From NCBI GenBank assembly GCA_003342815.1, contig PTEX01000297.1, forward strand, positions 452,710 through 516,709: DNA of 64,000 bases, given 5' to 3'. Under the pieces are notes generated by a model. That model did not search any database and was not told the origin of the DNA. It saw only the letters and a program-made list of their open reading frames with translations. Below are positions 24,764 to 37,627 of the stretch, piece after piece. The translations under genes were made by a program, and so were the position numbers. Within the stretch, counting starts at the first letter, position 1. The number at the start of each line of letters is the position of its first letter. This stretch comes from Eudromia elegans. Its lineage: Eukaryota; Chordata; Aves; Tinamiformes; Tinamidae.

Positions 24764-27700
24764 GGAAAACACAAATGGCTGCAAGAACTACAAGAAAAGT
24801 CCTTTTTGGAGCTGTATTATCTTTTGGATATTATCATCAATTTGACTCAAACAGTACGAGACATTTACATTTTCTTACCAGTGAAATGTGCCATTCACTT
24901 GAAAACAGAAAAGTTTGGTTTTCCTTAAAAAAAGAAAAAAGAAAAAAGTAATGACTATCCTTAGTTATCACAGCTTTAATGCTTATTATATCATGAAATC
25001 CTTAATACTTTAAATTAAAGGAGGGACAGAAGTAAATATGTCTTTTAACTCTAATGACAAATAATGACATGCTGCTTCTTAGCTCTATTAATATGAATAA
25101 GCATTTAATGGATTAGTAAATGATGTTTTGAAATCATTGCCCTGATTAGCATACCATTAGTTCACACAAAAGCTGAAAAATAAAATCAACAAAAATGACT
25201 GGTCAAACGAAAAGCCTGCATTTCTGTATAATGAAAAAATAGGCAGCAGCTGCAGTAGTCAGGTTTATGTACTAAAAGCATAAATTATAAAACTCACATG
25301 ACCTTAGCTACTTTATCTGCAGTAGTCTTGTAATTTTGTATAATGCAAAAAAACTGCTCTCCAAATCACAATTTCTGCATATTAGAAATTTCTTTTTTTT
25401 GTCTTTTTTTTTTTTTTTTTTTTAAATAAAAGATCTCAGGAAATGCAATGACCTCTTTGTTTCCTGTCCTGAATAATAATATATAGTGTAACTGGGTGTG
25501 GATCTTCAGTTAAAGGTGTAAATCTTGTTATAATGGAGGTCTGAGATGGTTTTGTAGGAAAACTGGATGAAATCAGGGCTCTGTTCTAACAGGTTCAGTA
25601 TAAAATATATATATATATGTGTTTATATATAGAGAGAGATGTGTTTCAATTCAATTCAACTTGAACTAAAAAAAGAAATCCTTTTAATATATCTTTAATG
25701 GAATTATACATGCTACTGAAGCTTTGAAGACTCTTTTGAAGACTATTCTTCGAAAAAGAAAGGGAAAAATAACTGTCCTCTATCAACAGACAGAAAACTA
25801 TGAATTTCCTCTGAGATCTTTGAGGACAACAGTAAACTTGTGCTAAAGGATCTGCCAGGTGACTGAAAACAATGACATGGATCACAGCCTTCCTGGAAAG
25901 CATCATATCTAAAAAGAACACAGTGCTGTAATCTTTCTCTCATCTTTCTTACCTGACTGTAAACATTTAGTAGTTAGATATTTAAACTTGACCTAAAAAC
26001 TCTATGCTATCTGAGGAAATAAGGAAAAAAAAAAAAAAAAAGAAAGAAAGAAAAAAGATAAAAAGGGAAAACGGTATGAAAAGGAAAGAAACAAGGTATA
26101 TTGACATGAATTGTCTTCCAGAAAAGCCTTTTTTTTTTTTCCTGGTATCTGTTTTTCTTAGGTCTCTTTCCAAGCATAACAGAAAAAAAATTAAATGCCT
26201 TAAAAACAGGAGAGATTTTATCTCCTGCCTATACTGAGAGGTCCATGAACTACAATCTCTTATGAATGACAGATATGACATAAAATCTGTACTGAATCTT
26301 GAAAACTAAACTCTATTAGTTTGATGCAGCCAGTGAGGCCAGTAAAAATTTTTTTAAAAGATGTCTATGACAGTCAATACAGTGAGCTTAGCACATGAAA
26401 TTACATTGCATGATATGCTGTTCTGATAAAATTATGGTGTAATACACATATATTAATAATTTTACTATTTGTGGCCATAGGAAAAATGAGTTTCTTTGTA
26501 AGTGGTAGTAAATGACAAAAATATATATTATATGTATTTTATTTCCATTCCTTTATTTTGAATACAATAATCTTACAAGCACTGGCTTGTATAATTTTTT
26601 TTAAGCTGAAGAAATCTCAAAACCTTTTAAGAAGGTAAAATTGAATTGCTGGTATGTCACCTCCAGTGAACCAATTTTTGGCAGTAAAGCATGTGGGAGA
26701 AAGAAACTGAAATGAGTGTTGGAGGAGATAAAATTAATATAACCAGTATTGTAAACATGTAGCCCTTTTGGTTTGACTTCTTCATAAAGCTGAGAATCCC
26801 TCAAGTGGTTTGTTTTCTATATTATCCAAAAGTAAACGACTGCTTTTTCAGCAATGTATGATTTATTTGTGCTCATAAACAGAATAACTCTATGAAGCAC
26901 CCAAGATTAGTTCAGGGTCTATTGAACAGAGCATATTTGTTTAACAACATTTTGAATAGGAACTTGGATTTATTTCTCTGAAATACACCTTTTGATCTTG
27001 ATGCTATTTGAAGCCCGTCTTTCTCCTCCTTATCAGTCAGATATCCCTTTCCAATTTTGTCAACAAATCGACTTGATAATACGCTCAGCAGTTTACCAAA
27101 GTGAGGAAGTGGTTCTACAAAGTGTCTTAAATGGTCCTTAGTTCTGAACATGTGAATAAAAGGATCTTAAGGACTCCTTATGTGACAATATGTTGGTTAG
27201 GTAATAGAATATGAAATGAATAAATCTGTATGAATGCAGAGACAGTCAAATATCTCTTAGAGGAAATTAACAGTATTTGCCTACTCTGCAAGCAGAGTCA
27301 GGCTCATGTTTTGCTTTTGGTGAAAGTAGAGGCATTAAAAAACAGAAAAAATGAAATAGTCCAAGCTGCTGCACAAGCTAGTCTAGTTAGGACAAGGTGG
27401 AAATCACCTTTTCCATTCTGCACCTGAATAACTCCAAAGAAGGAGATGTCATAGACACAGCCATATGATGTATCCAAGCTGATTTTTTGGGCTGTAAAGG
27501 ATGGATTACATCTCATTTCACCTGAGATATGCATGCATACATACAAGCTAGGTAACTGAAACCAATAATTAGTACTAAGAACTAAGTGACCTGAGCATCT
27601 CAATCTAATAAATTTCTGCAGCATATCAGTTGAATTATGCTCTGAATGTGCCTCCTCTTCACTGACCATAAGGAAAACCAAGGGTATGTGTTCAGATAGA

Positions 27701-29420
27701 GTACCTAGACTATAAACATCTAAAGCTAGATGGGATAGGTCTTATGCGAATGGAAGAATATAAAAGCTAGGAACCCTACATTTTTTTCTAGGAATGTGAA
27801 AGTACATTTTTAAGAAAAATCATCTTGCTAAGATTACTGTGGATTGTTAATATTTCATTGATTCATAGTAAGAGGTGCATGGCAATGCCCACCTTCTTCC
27901 AAGTGCTTTAGAAAACACAAACCTAACAATAATACAGCAGTAAAAAGCTTTGAAACTGAATTATACACATAAAATCATATAAAATATTCATGGGGAAGAT
28001 CTACACATGTTTGACCATCTAGTCATTGCAGGTTTCATCTTCATTACTAATTCTCAGTGGCATGGTTACTGTAATTTTACCACATCTTAACCAACTGAGT
28101 TTCCACCACTTATCTTAGGAAATACCACTGGGAAGGTTTTCCTTTGAGCAGTAGTCTTTTCTTTTTATTTGTCATGATTAAAACCCTCATGCAGAATTTT
28201 TTTTTTTTTTTTTTTGCTTAGCTATCATAAATGCCAAGATATTGTTTGGTAATGCAATGGTGAAAAAAAAATTGGTAAACACCATTCCTCTGAAAAGAGA
28301 TTTATCTTCCTTCACGGTCAAAGATCAAAGTCTCATTGACCTCCATCATCAAAATTAAATGTTACCCATAAATTAGTCTTTTAATTGTTCCTCATTATTC
28401 AGTCATTCCCATCCCTTACTCATGAATTCTTTCCAGCCCCTTCTATGAACAGCTGCTATTTTGATCATTTTTTTCCTTTTTTTTTTTTTTTTTTTTCCTG
28501 TTATTGTCAAAAGCAGTGTATTTTACAGGTAAAGTACTACCCAGAGAAATTATCCCCAACCTGATTAAGGACATGACACCTCTGTATATGCAGCTCTCAA
28601 TAATGTTTTCTGTTGTGTCACACTACAAGCTACTTCTCAATCTAATTTACTGTTGATGTCTTTTGCTCTCCCTTGGCAATGCTGTGGCATTAAGTCTTCA
28701 GGATTATTTTTTTCTACGTAGCTTGACTTTTTCTTTGACATATCCATTCTTTTCTGGCTTTGCCAACTGAAGATACCAATTTCAGGGACAGCTAAGTAGT
28801 TGCATACACAAACACAGATCTTGCCTTTCTCCATAAACTTGAAGTAAATGCCACAGCACTATTCAAATATGTTGATTAGAATTTGACAAAATTAGGAAAC
28901 AGTTCAGCATTTCTTGCAGTTTTTGCAAAAGAAACCACTATCAAATTATTTATTTATTTTTGCCATAGCATTGTCAAATTGTCTGCCTAGGATTCAAATG
29001 ATTTGACTTAGAATTGCAATTCATAATTACAGATGGGGACTTGAGGGTCCTATTTAAGCCTTTTTTTTTTTTTCCCACACTGATCCACATTCTACTTTAT
29101 ACTTTCTGGCAGCATTTCTTTCTGGAAAAGAAATATTAATCTACCTCATTTACTGGAATTTTCTCCTTTACATTCTGCATGGGTGACCCATTTTCTTTCC
29201 TTGTCCATCCTTCAAAACGTAAATGAAAATATGCTATTTATAGCAGTGAAACCTGGACTGTTCTAATGCTAAGACATTTTATCTTAAATGTAAAGATTCT
29301 TCCCAAAATGCCAATAACTTTACCACAAGCAGTAACTTATACTACCACAGGTTAGCACAGCAAGTTAAGAATATCCCATCTAATTGAAACTGCAGGAGAA
29401 ATTCATATCAGCAAAATGTA
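24764..29420. other. Unique noncoding DNA with simple repeats
   Basis: No gene recognised. Contains T20 at 25,404-25,423, TA/GA-rich microsatellite text at 25,603-25,640, A17 at 26,025-26,041 continuing into GAAA-rich text, T19 at 28,197-28,215 and T20 at 28,477-28,496. The lysine-rich and phenylalanine-rich open frames around 26.0-26.3 kb are translations of these tracts. Confidence 0.55.
25603..25640. repeat. (TA)n with GA/TG interruptions
   Basis: Imperfect dinucleotide microsatellite, TA-rich followed by a short GA array. Confidence 0.85.
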
Positions 29421-29424
29421 ATTA

Positions 29425-29590
29425 TCTGAGCTGGAGCTCTGCCAGGACACCTGGGTTATCTCCTGCTCTTGCAGAGGCTGGTATGGAATCATTAGTGACC
29501 ACATGTAGTTAGGACCTCATTTTCCATCTCATCGGAAAGGCAACATCACCTCCAGCAGTAAGTAGCCACAGCACCACGCTGGGGCATAAA
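29425..29590. repeat. Ancient vertebrate repeat fragment (SINE/LINE-tail type)
   Basis: Several blocks in the right order resemble a very old repeat that I recall from fish, coelacanth and amniote genomes: 'gccaggacacctgggtta', 'cctgctcttg', 'attagtgaccaca', 'aggacctcattttccatct', 'atctcatcggaaaggcaac', 'cacctccagcagta' and 'gctggggcat'. In the remembered family the middle block reads roughly 'acgtctcatccgaaaga'. I am not certain of the family name; 5S- or tRNA-derived Deu/LF/AmnSINE-type elements, or the LINE tail they borrow, are the candidates. Survival of this much similarity in a bird would imply selection or slow decay. Based on memory of the family and on the sequence seen here, not on a search. 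Confidence 0.55.
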
Positions 29591-30894
29591 TCAAGAGATA
29601 GTCTATTAAGGGAAATGTTGTTGATTCCTCTCACAGCACCTTGCTGTGTGTTGGGTGCCTCTCCCAGAATGATCCTCATTACATGGCTGTAAGTAAATAA
29701 TTTACATTCTGTATTGGATTTCTGTGCCTGTGCCTAACAGCAGCTTCTGACAGTCTTCTTAAAAACATCTCTCCTTTAAGCTTATTCTTTCAAATGTATG
29801 AGATCTCCATCTCGCAATGAAGGAAAATATGTATCTGATCATGAGGTACAAAGAGCCTCAAATGAAGTCCTGTCATGTAAAAAGATTTCGTAAATTACTT
29901 TGCAGTCATGCAAATATGGAAAAATGCTGTAACCTTCTAGAAAGTAATCATTCCTTTCAAAGATGCCTTTAATCAGTCAACAATTTATATTCCAAGTTTT
30001 CCGATAGATTCCATATTCATTGACATTGAACTTATTAGATACAAGATAAAAATAAAATTAAAAATAAATTAATAAAAAAATTAAAATATAATTTTAATTT
30101 ATTTCACTAATGTCAAAGCACAAAGGCATTGAATTCTTGATCTAAGTCTTAATTTTAGGTTATGACCCTGCCATTTGCCCAGTTACATGACAAGTCATAT
30201 GTGAAAATGTGAGCAGCTCAAGCTATTAGCTATTTGCACTGGTAGAAAGGTTTTAAAAAATATAAAAAATAAAAAAGAGTCCAAGCAATCTCCAAGGCAA
30301 GTTGAAAGAATTGAATGAAGCACATATCTTTCCTTACACACTCCTGTGCTCCTGTGAATTTGATGCAGTTGTCAAACAATGTCACTTTGACACATGGTAG
30401 CACCAGATAATAAGATTACAATGAAAAACAATAAAAAGGGAATTGAACTGGGTCATTCCTGACCCACTCTGTCATTCGCCCTGGGGATCTTTTAAAGGTA
30501 TCTGATGACAGTGCAGCCAGAAGGTTATGTCCTTGAATAACTCAGCAGCTGCATAAAATAAAAGTCATCTCTGCTCCCCTTTCATTGCAGTATTTCCCAT
30601 GCAATTTTCATGTATTCCACACATTGCTCCTTCTCTGTCACTTACCCTTTGTTAGCATTGTAGAGGAGGAAACCTTCAGATATGAAAGTGCAAAATCAGA
30701 TCTCATTACCAAGAAAATGCCAGAGGGGTTCATCTGCCTTCATAACTGAGAATCTGACTTCAGGCTATTGGACAAAATTCAAGACAAGTTTGCTGACTCA
30801 GGACATAACATGGGATGTGTCCTCCCAGCAGTACATAGGTATACAACCAGTATATTGGTGTATTAGGTATACAACCAATATAAAGCATTAAGGG

Positions 30895-30938
30895 TTTTTT
30901 GTTTGTTTGTTTGTTTGTTTGTTTGCTTGCTTGTTTTT
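30895..30938. repeat. (GTTT)n tetranucleotide array
   Basis: About ten GTTT units, with two GCTT variants towards the right end. Confidence 0.95.
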
Positions 30939-31882
30939 AACCTAAATACTATTCTCAAATCTGGAAGTTTTCAAGAAGTTCCCTCTGAAGCCCCCCATAT
31001 AACATGAAACATAACTGAAAGGCACTATCCAGCTGTCTACATGAAGCCCTACTGCTCCTATCCCCACCACTCCCACCATCAGTGACTAGTGTGAAAAATA
31101 TCTTGTGTGTCTGATTTTCATATCCTGAAGCACCTGACTTCTCATCCATAAAATTTCAGTTATGTTGAAACAGCTTCTACTGCTCAGATCCAGAAAAACA
31201 GAATTATTTACTCAAAGAACATCAAGGCTTACTATATCTTTATATCTAAGATATTTTCTTATATAAATTATTTTGAGGAAAATACTTTTAATAATAGTTA
31301 CTGTGCATAAAGTATACAAATATAAAAGCATTAGAATTAAACAACATATAGAAAAACAGTAACAGGCTGCTGTTATTTATCTTATGGATTTTTAACAAAA
31401 TCAGCTGCTATTTTCATGTAAAAAAAATAGAAAGATAGAAAATTATTTTCATCATGCACTCATGCACTTTAGAAGTGCACTTTCTATTCCCTTTCATTCA
31501 AGGAGTCTGAAAATATGGTCTTTAACCTAGGACAGTTTATGCCCTTTTCCAACAGGAGAATCTGCTTCATACTTACTAACTATATCTTCAAGCAGTTGCT
31601 TTGTGCAACTAAACTTTTTTCCAGTATTTTTTTGTTACATAACAGTTACTTTTGGAAGGCCTTGACGTCTTAATTTTGCAGATCCTCGACTGAATTTTAT
31701 TTTTGTCTTTATTCTTCCACTTATTTTTCTAGATCTTTCTTGTAAGTCTTACATTTTTCTGGCAAAGAATTCTTCAGGACAACTCCTCTTTCCCACCCAA
31801 GTCTCCAATGAACTTGATAAAGCAGCTCTTTTATGTATTGTGAGATGATGCAGGTGAGTATCTCTTTAAAAATTACTCAGGG

Positions 31883-31911
31883 AAAAAACAAAAACAAAAA
31901 CAAAAAAAAAA
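31883..31911. repeat. (CAAAAA)n A-rich repeat
   Basis: Short A-rich array with C every six bases, ending in a longer A run. Confidence 0.85.
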
Positions 31912-33764
31912 CCCACATTGGATATACCAGTAGAGAGTTAGTAGCCTCTGGAGAACCTTAACAGCGTTTTAAATTTTGTTTAAATTGGAATCCAATAAAA
32001 ATTTTCAAGTGTTAGGTATTTAGTCAAGGCTCTTAAAATCATATTTTCCTTTTCTTAGTTTATTTAATGAGTGTGGCTTTATACTTAACTAATGACTAAT
32101 TTTCACTGGGTTTAATTTAACAATATAATGCAAAATCAGTAGACACCTCTTCTCTGAGAGAGAAATGTTTGTCACATAGGGGCAGGACTGGGATCTGCAC
32201 AGAATTTTGTGCATCATCCTTAGCATGGATCTTGATAAAGGGACTGCTACCAGCCAGTATTAGAGCTTCTCCAAACCACAAAGACTGCTCTGTGGCCTCT
32301 GGAGCCGCACCTATAAAAGCTGGTGCTAGACAGAAGCTGAGGCAATTATTGTCAGTCTAGTCTAACTAACCTAACTAGTCTAAAGGCTTGGTGTCTGTGA
32401 ATTTTGCAGTTCAAAAAAAGTAAGCATGTTCATATATCAACTGAGAGCACAATATCCCTTCTTTCTGCTGCAGTGGTTTGTGGTTCTCAGAATTTCTCCG
32501 TGCAAGCTACAAACTACCAATTATTTTGATTTAGTTATGTTCCTCTAGCCATTTTTCATTGCCCCTGCCAAAGAGTTCTTTTCTCCTACTCCTTGGACAT
32601 CTAATATACTATTCCATGGAGTTAAGGCTTGAATATATTTTTTTTACTCCTGTTCATCCACAATTAATCTAACTCTTTTCAATTAACTTCTAAAGTGTTA
32701 TTTGGTGGTTATCCTCTTCCCCACAAACAGTCCTAGTACTCACATATCCAAAACCAACAATTTTTATAACAAAAGTGGGAAGCAAGTTCACATTTTCTGA
32801 TGAGTTAGTTTTTTATCTTCTTTTTCTTGTATACTGGTTCAGGAAAAATTAAAAATAAATGAATGCATAAGCCTATTCATATATTTGCAAAAAAAAAAAA
32901 AAAAGAATTCAGGCAAGTTTGAAGTAAGATGAATCCCATGTGAATGTATTATATGACGGTTGACCTAATAGACTGTAGTGTTTCCAAGGAAATGTTAAAT
33001 CTTTACTATGCAAATATACAAAAACAAGAATTGTTGACCAGATAGACTCTTTTGAAGCTACTGAAGTCTATCATGTCAGTGAGGACTTAGAAACTCTTCA
33101 CCATGTACATCATTGATTAATCAGACAATAAGAGCTTCTGTGGAATACTATTGTCTGTTGTGCCAAGGGATCTTGGTGCTCATACATGCATAAGTTATCT
33201 TTTTCATTTGCTCACACAATCATATGCTATCTTGTCTTAGAAATCGATCCACTCTCAATTGTTTCTTATATACTATCAACAGAGGAATGTCTTGATGCAA
33301 CTCCATTTACACAAAAATACTCTTATAAATAATGACAATTCACTTTTTTCACAATATCAAGTTCAAGTTTCAAAGTATCTACTTCAGAAGCCACGAAGGT
33401 GATTAAATGATAAGTATTATACTTCAATATCACAAATTATCCAAGTGTTCATCATGCAAAGTCAGAAGTATCAAGAGAGTCTCGTGAATTTTCATCCTGA
33501 AAAGTTTTTGTTCGTTTGATATTTACTGCAAACAGTCTGGCATGTTCTGTTAAGAAGTTCTTTTCACCAGGAAGTAGAATTTGGGGAAATATGATAACAA
33601 GAGTATGAGCAGAGGAGGGAAACTCCTGAGAGAAGCAGATTCAGAAGGACTAAAATGAAGCACTTTTTCTTTAGGGTCCTAGAGGGAATTATGAAGACTT
33701 TTTGAGCCCTAGAAATCTGCTGGCTCGAGAGCAGGCCTGACGAGAAGAAATCACAGACATAAAC

Positions 33765-33960
33765 AATTCCTGTGTTTCTTTACTGTGAAGAAGTTTGAAC
33801 ACTGGCATAGTTTTCCCAGAGAAGCTGTGGAGTCCCTGTTGTTGGAGCCATTCAATATCTGAACTGGACATAGTTCTGAATAACTGTTGTAGGTGCTTGA
33901 GGTTTGAAACAAATGATCTCCAGAGACCCCTTCTAACCACAGCTGTTGTGTTATCAGTGC
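33765..33960 (+). mobile_element. CR1 LINE 3' end fragment
   Basis: Plus strand. Recognisable in order: 'tttctttactgtgaagaagt', 'gaacactggcatag', 'cccagagaagctgtggagtc', a TCTGGACAT-like segment (33,860s), 'aatgatctccagagacccct' and a decayed 'accacagctgttgtgttat' tail. These are the last ORF2 codons and the 3' UTR of a CR1 subfamily ending in 'gatgatctccagaggtccct … attctgtg'. Strongly 5'-truncated and diverged. The minus-strand open frame of 112 codons across this piece (33,689-34,027) is antisense to it and not a gene. Confidence 0.8.
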
Positions 33961-36840
33961 AATGAGAAGAGGGAAAATGTTCTATCTTGAATATTAAACT
34001 CTCCCAGTCTGATTTCCTCTCTTTCAAAGATTTGTTATCCTATGTTCCAAAACAACTTAGTTTTAGACATTCATGGACCTTTGGGGAGCTGTTATGTATA
34101 TTTTTACTACTGTTTATATTTTTTAATTAAATTCTGCATCTGGGTTGTATAGATCTGGTTATTTTAAAGACCTGTTCTCTCTTTTTAATTTTTTTATACA
34201 GTGCAGCTGTAAACTCAGTGAAATGTGGGTTGTAATAGAAAACAGCAAAAGATCCTTAAATGCATCAGCATTATCTGACACCTATAATTAGCTACCACGG
34301 GGAGCTGGGAACATTATCATTACTCTAATTAACAAACTATGTTTTCTTACCTAAGCCCACACTGTCCATTTGCTAATGCCAATACTGCTAATCTACAATG
34401 GCCACCCTAGTGTTTTTACAATATCTTCTGTAATAAGTCTCTCCACTGAAGCCTACTGTGATTGTTGACATGTATTATAATGCTTGCTTAATTACTGAAT
34501 TGTTAAAAAGCACCAGCTTCTTCATTCTTGCAGCTCTGAAGAAAGTTCTTTAAGTAACTGATTGTAACATAAACCAAGTGCTTATTAAGTACTACCATGA
34601 GAAAAAGAATGAGAGAATGTGAAGTTTTCCTTTCCATTACTTTCTAGTATTTGCTGGAAGAATGTTTTACACTGTCAACTCTAGTTTTGAAGTAGATGAG
34701 AATTTTTTTAAAGTTAAATCAATACTACAATTAGGAATTGCTGCTAAAAGTCAATAGGCCCCAGACTCCATTTTCTTCTCCTCCATTTCTGTATTTTACA
34801 AATAAATATATGGTGAAGTACACATGGAAAAGTTACATGTTGTTCAAAGTATTTCCATCAATATATTAGAAATACAAACGAAAGAGCAGATTAAGAGTAA
34901 TGACAGGCTGTCCACAAGTGAGCTGCAGTATGTCTTTGATCAAAAAATGAACAAAAGACAGGAAAAATATCTCTTCTTCTGTGCAGCTCAATTTTTTCAG
35001 CAGTATTATGCCATTACCATGTTATTGTAAGGTATGGAATGACTGATTGTTGCAGAGAAGTTAAGTACACCAACTTGTCTCTCAGTGCTAATGTATCACT
35101 AATACTCTTTGCCTCAAAAAAATGTCCTCTTAGAGAACTGCGTGTGTAGATTTATCAGTCTTAGGCTGAAAACAGAGAAATTTGTAGGCGGATGAAAAAC
35201 ATGATCTTAAAAAAGTTGATAATTTAATCATATGGTGTGAATAAAGACCTTATGTGAAGGTGTTTTACATGGGCAAACTCTTTAATGCATGGACTACAGT
35301 TGTCAGCAGAAATTTTGGCAGATAATATGCAGCAATACTATAATTCCAAGTACAACCCAAAAGTGGTTAAGACACCAGAAAGAGTCTTGCTTAATGACTG
35401 GTGCTGTGGATATGACATAATTTTTCACTGTATTTTATGTTTAGCAGTAAATTGTTCCACATCAATATTTATTTTGCTCACTCAGCAACTTAGTTGGAGG
35501 AAAATGAAAAGGACTGTAGGTGCCATTGAAGCAAATTTCTCTAAATCTTATTCCATGCATTAATTTTTGTTTTATTCCAATGAGATCAGTATCATCCTTT
35601 TACTTTGCAGTTCAGAACATGAAAACAATATGTGCAACTCAGCAAAGTTTCAGTTGAGCATTTAATAACTCTAATGAGTGTTTTTCTTGTTTACGAAACC
35701 CCTGAATTGCTTTCATTTCCATTGCTTAATCTTCTCCCCCTTCTCTTTCTAAAACAGTAGAAACAGTAATTTAGTTACTTTATTCCATCTAATAATATCA
35801 GTTATTTACTCATGAGCAATCTTAATGGTAATTAGAGTAACAGCCCCATAGAATTGTGAGTGCTACCACTTACAACTGGGGTTTTTTTGGTAATTACTTT
35901 ATCACTATTTAGAAATTCACTCCTCCCGTTTGTGGTAGATAAATTTAAAAATCTATTCACAGTGTTCACTGCCGAATCTTAGACTCAATAATCTCAGCAT
36001 GTGCAACTTTTTAAAAACATGATCTATAAGGACGACACATCAAACATAATTTTAGCCTTACATGCCTTGCTATTAACTTCTCATTTGCTTCAATGGAGAG
36101 TCTGATGAACGAAACCAATGCAAAAGAATCACCAGTTGATGTTCACCTCTTCACATTTATCCATAGATGACTAAAGGTGGAGTTGAAAAAAAGTTGAAAA
36201 AAAAAACACTCACAGAAGTGCTCTGTTCACCTCTGCTCAAATTATTTACATAAAATATATAGTTTAATCAAGTAAATTACTTAATTAGATATTAATAGTC
36301 TGAACTACTTACAAAACATTAAAAAGTAAGAAGACTTTTCTTTCTTCCAATACTCTTTTATTCTAAGAGAAGAAGCTGTACCTAGGCAATCATTCCATTA
36401 ATGTTTCTACAAAACAGAGAGACAAAAATCTAAGTCATGTGGTGAGTTAGATCTACAATTTTTACCTTCAGAGAGTACCACCTGGTGTTAAAAAACTACT
36501 ATTGCAGAGGAAGTCAATATTCTTTCATCTTCTTAAATCTTTTTAAGATTTGTGAAGTTTCCTCTTTAAGCCCTTTCATTTGTTTCAGGGTATTGATGAT
36601 GACAACCTCTTCCTGTCTGCAGCAAGAGAATCAATTTGAGGGAGATGGCAATTAACTATGTACATGGTGCGGGGGAGGAGAAGGAATCTGATTAAAATCA
36701 GGAAGAGGCCAATCAACATAAATCTATTTATGGAGTAGTCAAGAATAGTTAGTAAGATTTTATTTCAGAGATTTTGTTTTGTTTCGTATTGTGAGTAAAG
36801 AGCACGAGAAGCTTCAGCAAGAGAAGTGAACCCTTTGAAT
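33961..36840. other. Unique noncoding DNA
   Basis: No gene recognised. The segment 34,230-34,480 is repeat-free and rich in TAATTA-like words, and may be a conserved noncoding element. The remainder is ordinary AT-rich text with short open frames. Confidence 0.5.
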
Positions 36841-36844
36841 CAGT

Positions 36845-37627
36845 GGAGACCAACTAGCTGTATGAGGTTCAATTCGGCCAATTGCTGGGTCCTGCACTTC
36901 AGTCACAAAAATGCCACGCAGCGCTACAGGTTTGGGGCAGAGTGGCTGGAGAGCTGTGTGGCAGAACAGGATCTGAGAGTGTTGGTCAACGCCGGCTGAA
37001 CATGAGCCAGCAATGAGCCCAGGCGGCCAAGAAGGCCAGCAACAGCATCCTGGTTTGTATCAGGAACAGTGTAGCCTGCAAGACTCGGGAAGTGATCATT
37101 CTCTACTCAGCGCTAGTGAGACGGCACGTCAAATACTCTGTTCAGTTTTGCACCTCTCACTACAAGAAGGACATTGAGGTGCTGGAACATGATCAAAGGA
37201 GGGCACTTAGCTGTAGCCCAGACCTTATGAGGAGCAGCTGAGGGAGCTAGGATTATTTAGTATGGGGAAGAGGAGGCTTGAGGGAGACCTTATTACTCTC
37301 TACAACTACCTGAAAGGTGGTTGTAGAGATGCACGGGGTCTATCTCTTCTGTAGAAAAAGTACTGACAGGACAAAAGGAAATGACCCCAAATTGTGCCAG
37401 GGGAGGTTCAGGTTAGAATTTAGGAAAAATTTCTGCATGGAAAGAATGGTGAAACCTTGGAATAGGCTGCCCATTGATGTAGTGTAATGACCGTCCTTGT
37501 TGGTGTTCAAGAACCGTGTAGATGAGGCACTCAGAGACATGATTTTACAGGTATTATGTTGAGGGTCTTATGGTTGGACTCAGTGATCTAGAAGGCCTTC
37601 TCCAACCTTAGTGATTATGTGATTCTA
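36845..37627 (+). mobile_element. CR1 LINE, 5'-truncated, C-type 3' end
   Basis: Plus strand. Decayed coding blocks in order: a GAEWLESCVAEQDLRVLV segment (about 36,935-36,990), 'gccaagaaggccagcaacag' (KKASNS), a LYSALVR block near 37,105, 'tacaagaaggacattgaggt' (YKKDIEVLE), 'gaggagcagctgagggagct', 'aggcttgagggagacctta' and 'ctacaactacctgaaaggtg'. It then runs through 'caggggaggttcaggttaga', the 'aggctgcccattgatgtagt' region, and ends with 'tggttggactcagtgatcta … tgattatgtgattc' at about 37,570-37,626. The 3' end (TTGGACTCAGTGATCT) differs from the copies at 33.8 and 44.4 kb and agrees with the one at 63.0 kb, so at least two CR1 subfamilies are present. Several stops and frameshifts. Confidence 0.92.

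Larger units (their letters stand above)
29591..33764. other. Unique noncoding DNA
   Basis: No gene recognised. Includes an extremely AT-rich segment at 30,040-30,110 with a perfect 10-bp hairpin (30,078-30,100, 3-base loop), the GTTT array at 30,895-30,938, CAAAA-rich text at 31,883-31,911 and A16 at 32,889-32,904. A somewhat GC-richer piece at 32,160-32,380 contains a TATAAAA-like word near 32,311 but no other promoter evidence. Confidence 0.5.

Noticed and set aside
26004..26281. Lysine-rich (plus) and phenylalanine-rich (minus) open frames
   Set aside because: Produced by the A17/GAAA tract and its complement.
30078..30100. Perfect 10-bp hairpin in AT-rich DNA
   Set aside because: Expected by chance in a segment made almost entirely of A and T.
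32160..32380. TATAAAA-like word in a GC-richer patch as a possible promoter
   Set aside because: No initiator, CpG island, LTR feature or downstream gene to support it.
33689..34027. 112-codon minus-strand open frame
   Set aside because: Runs antisense across a CR1 3' end.
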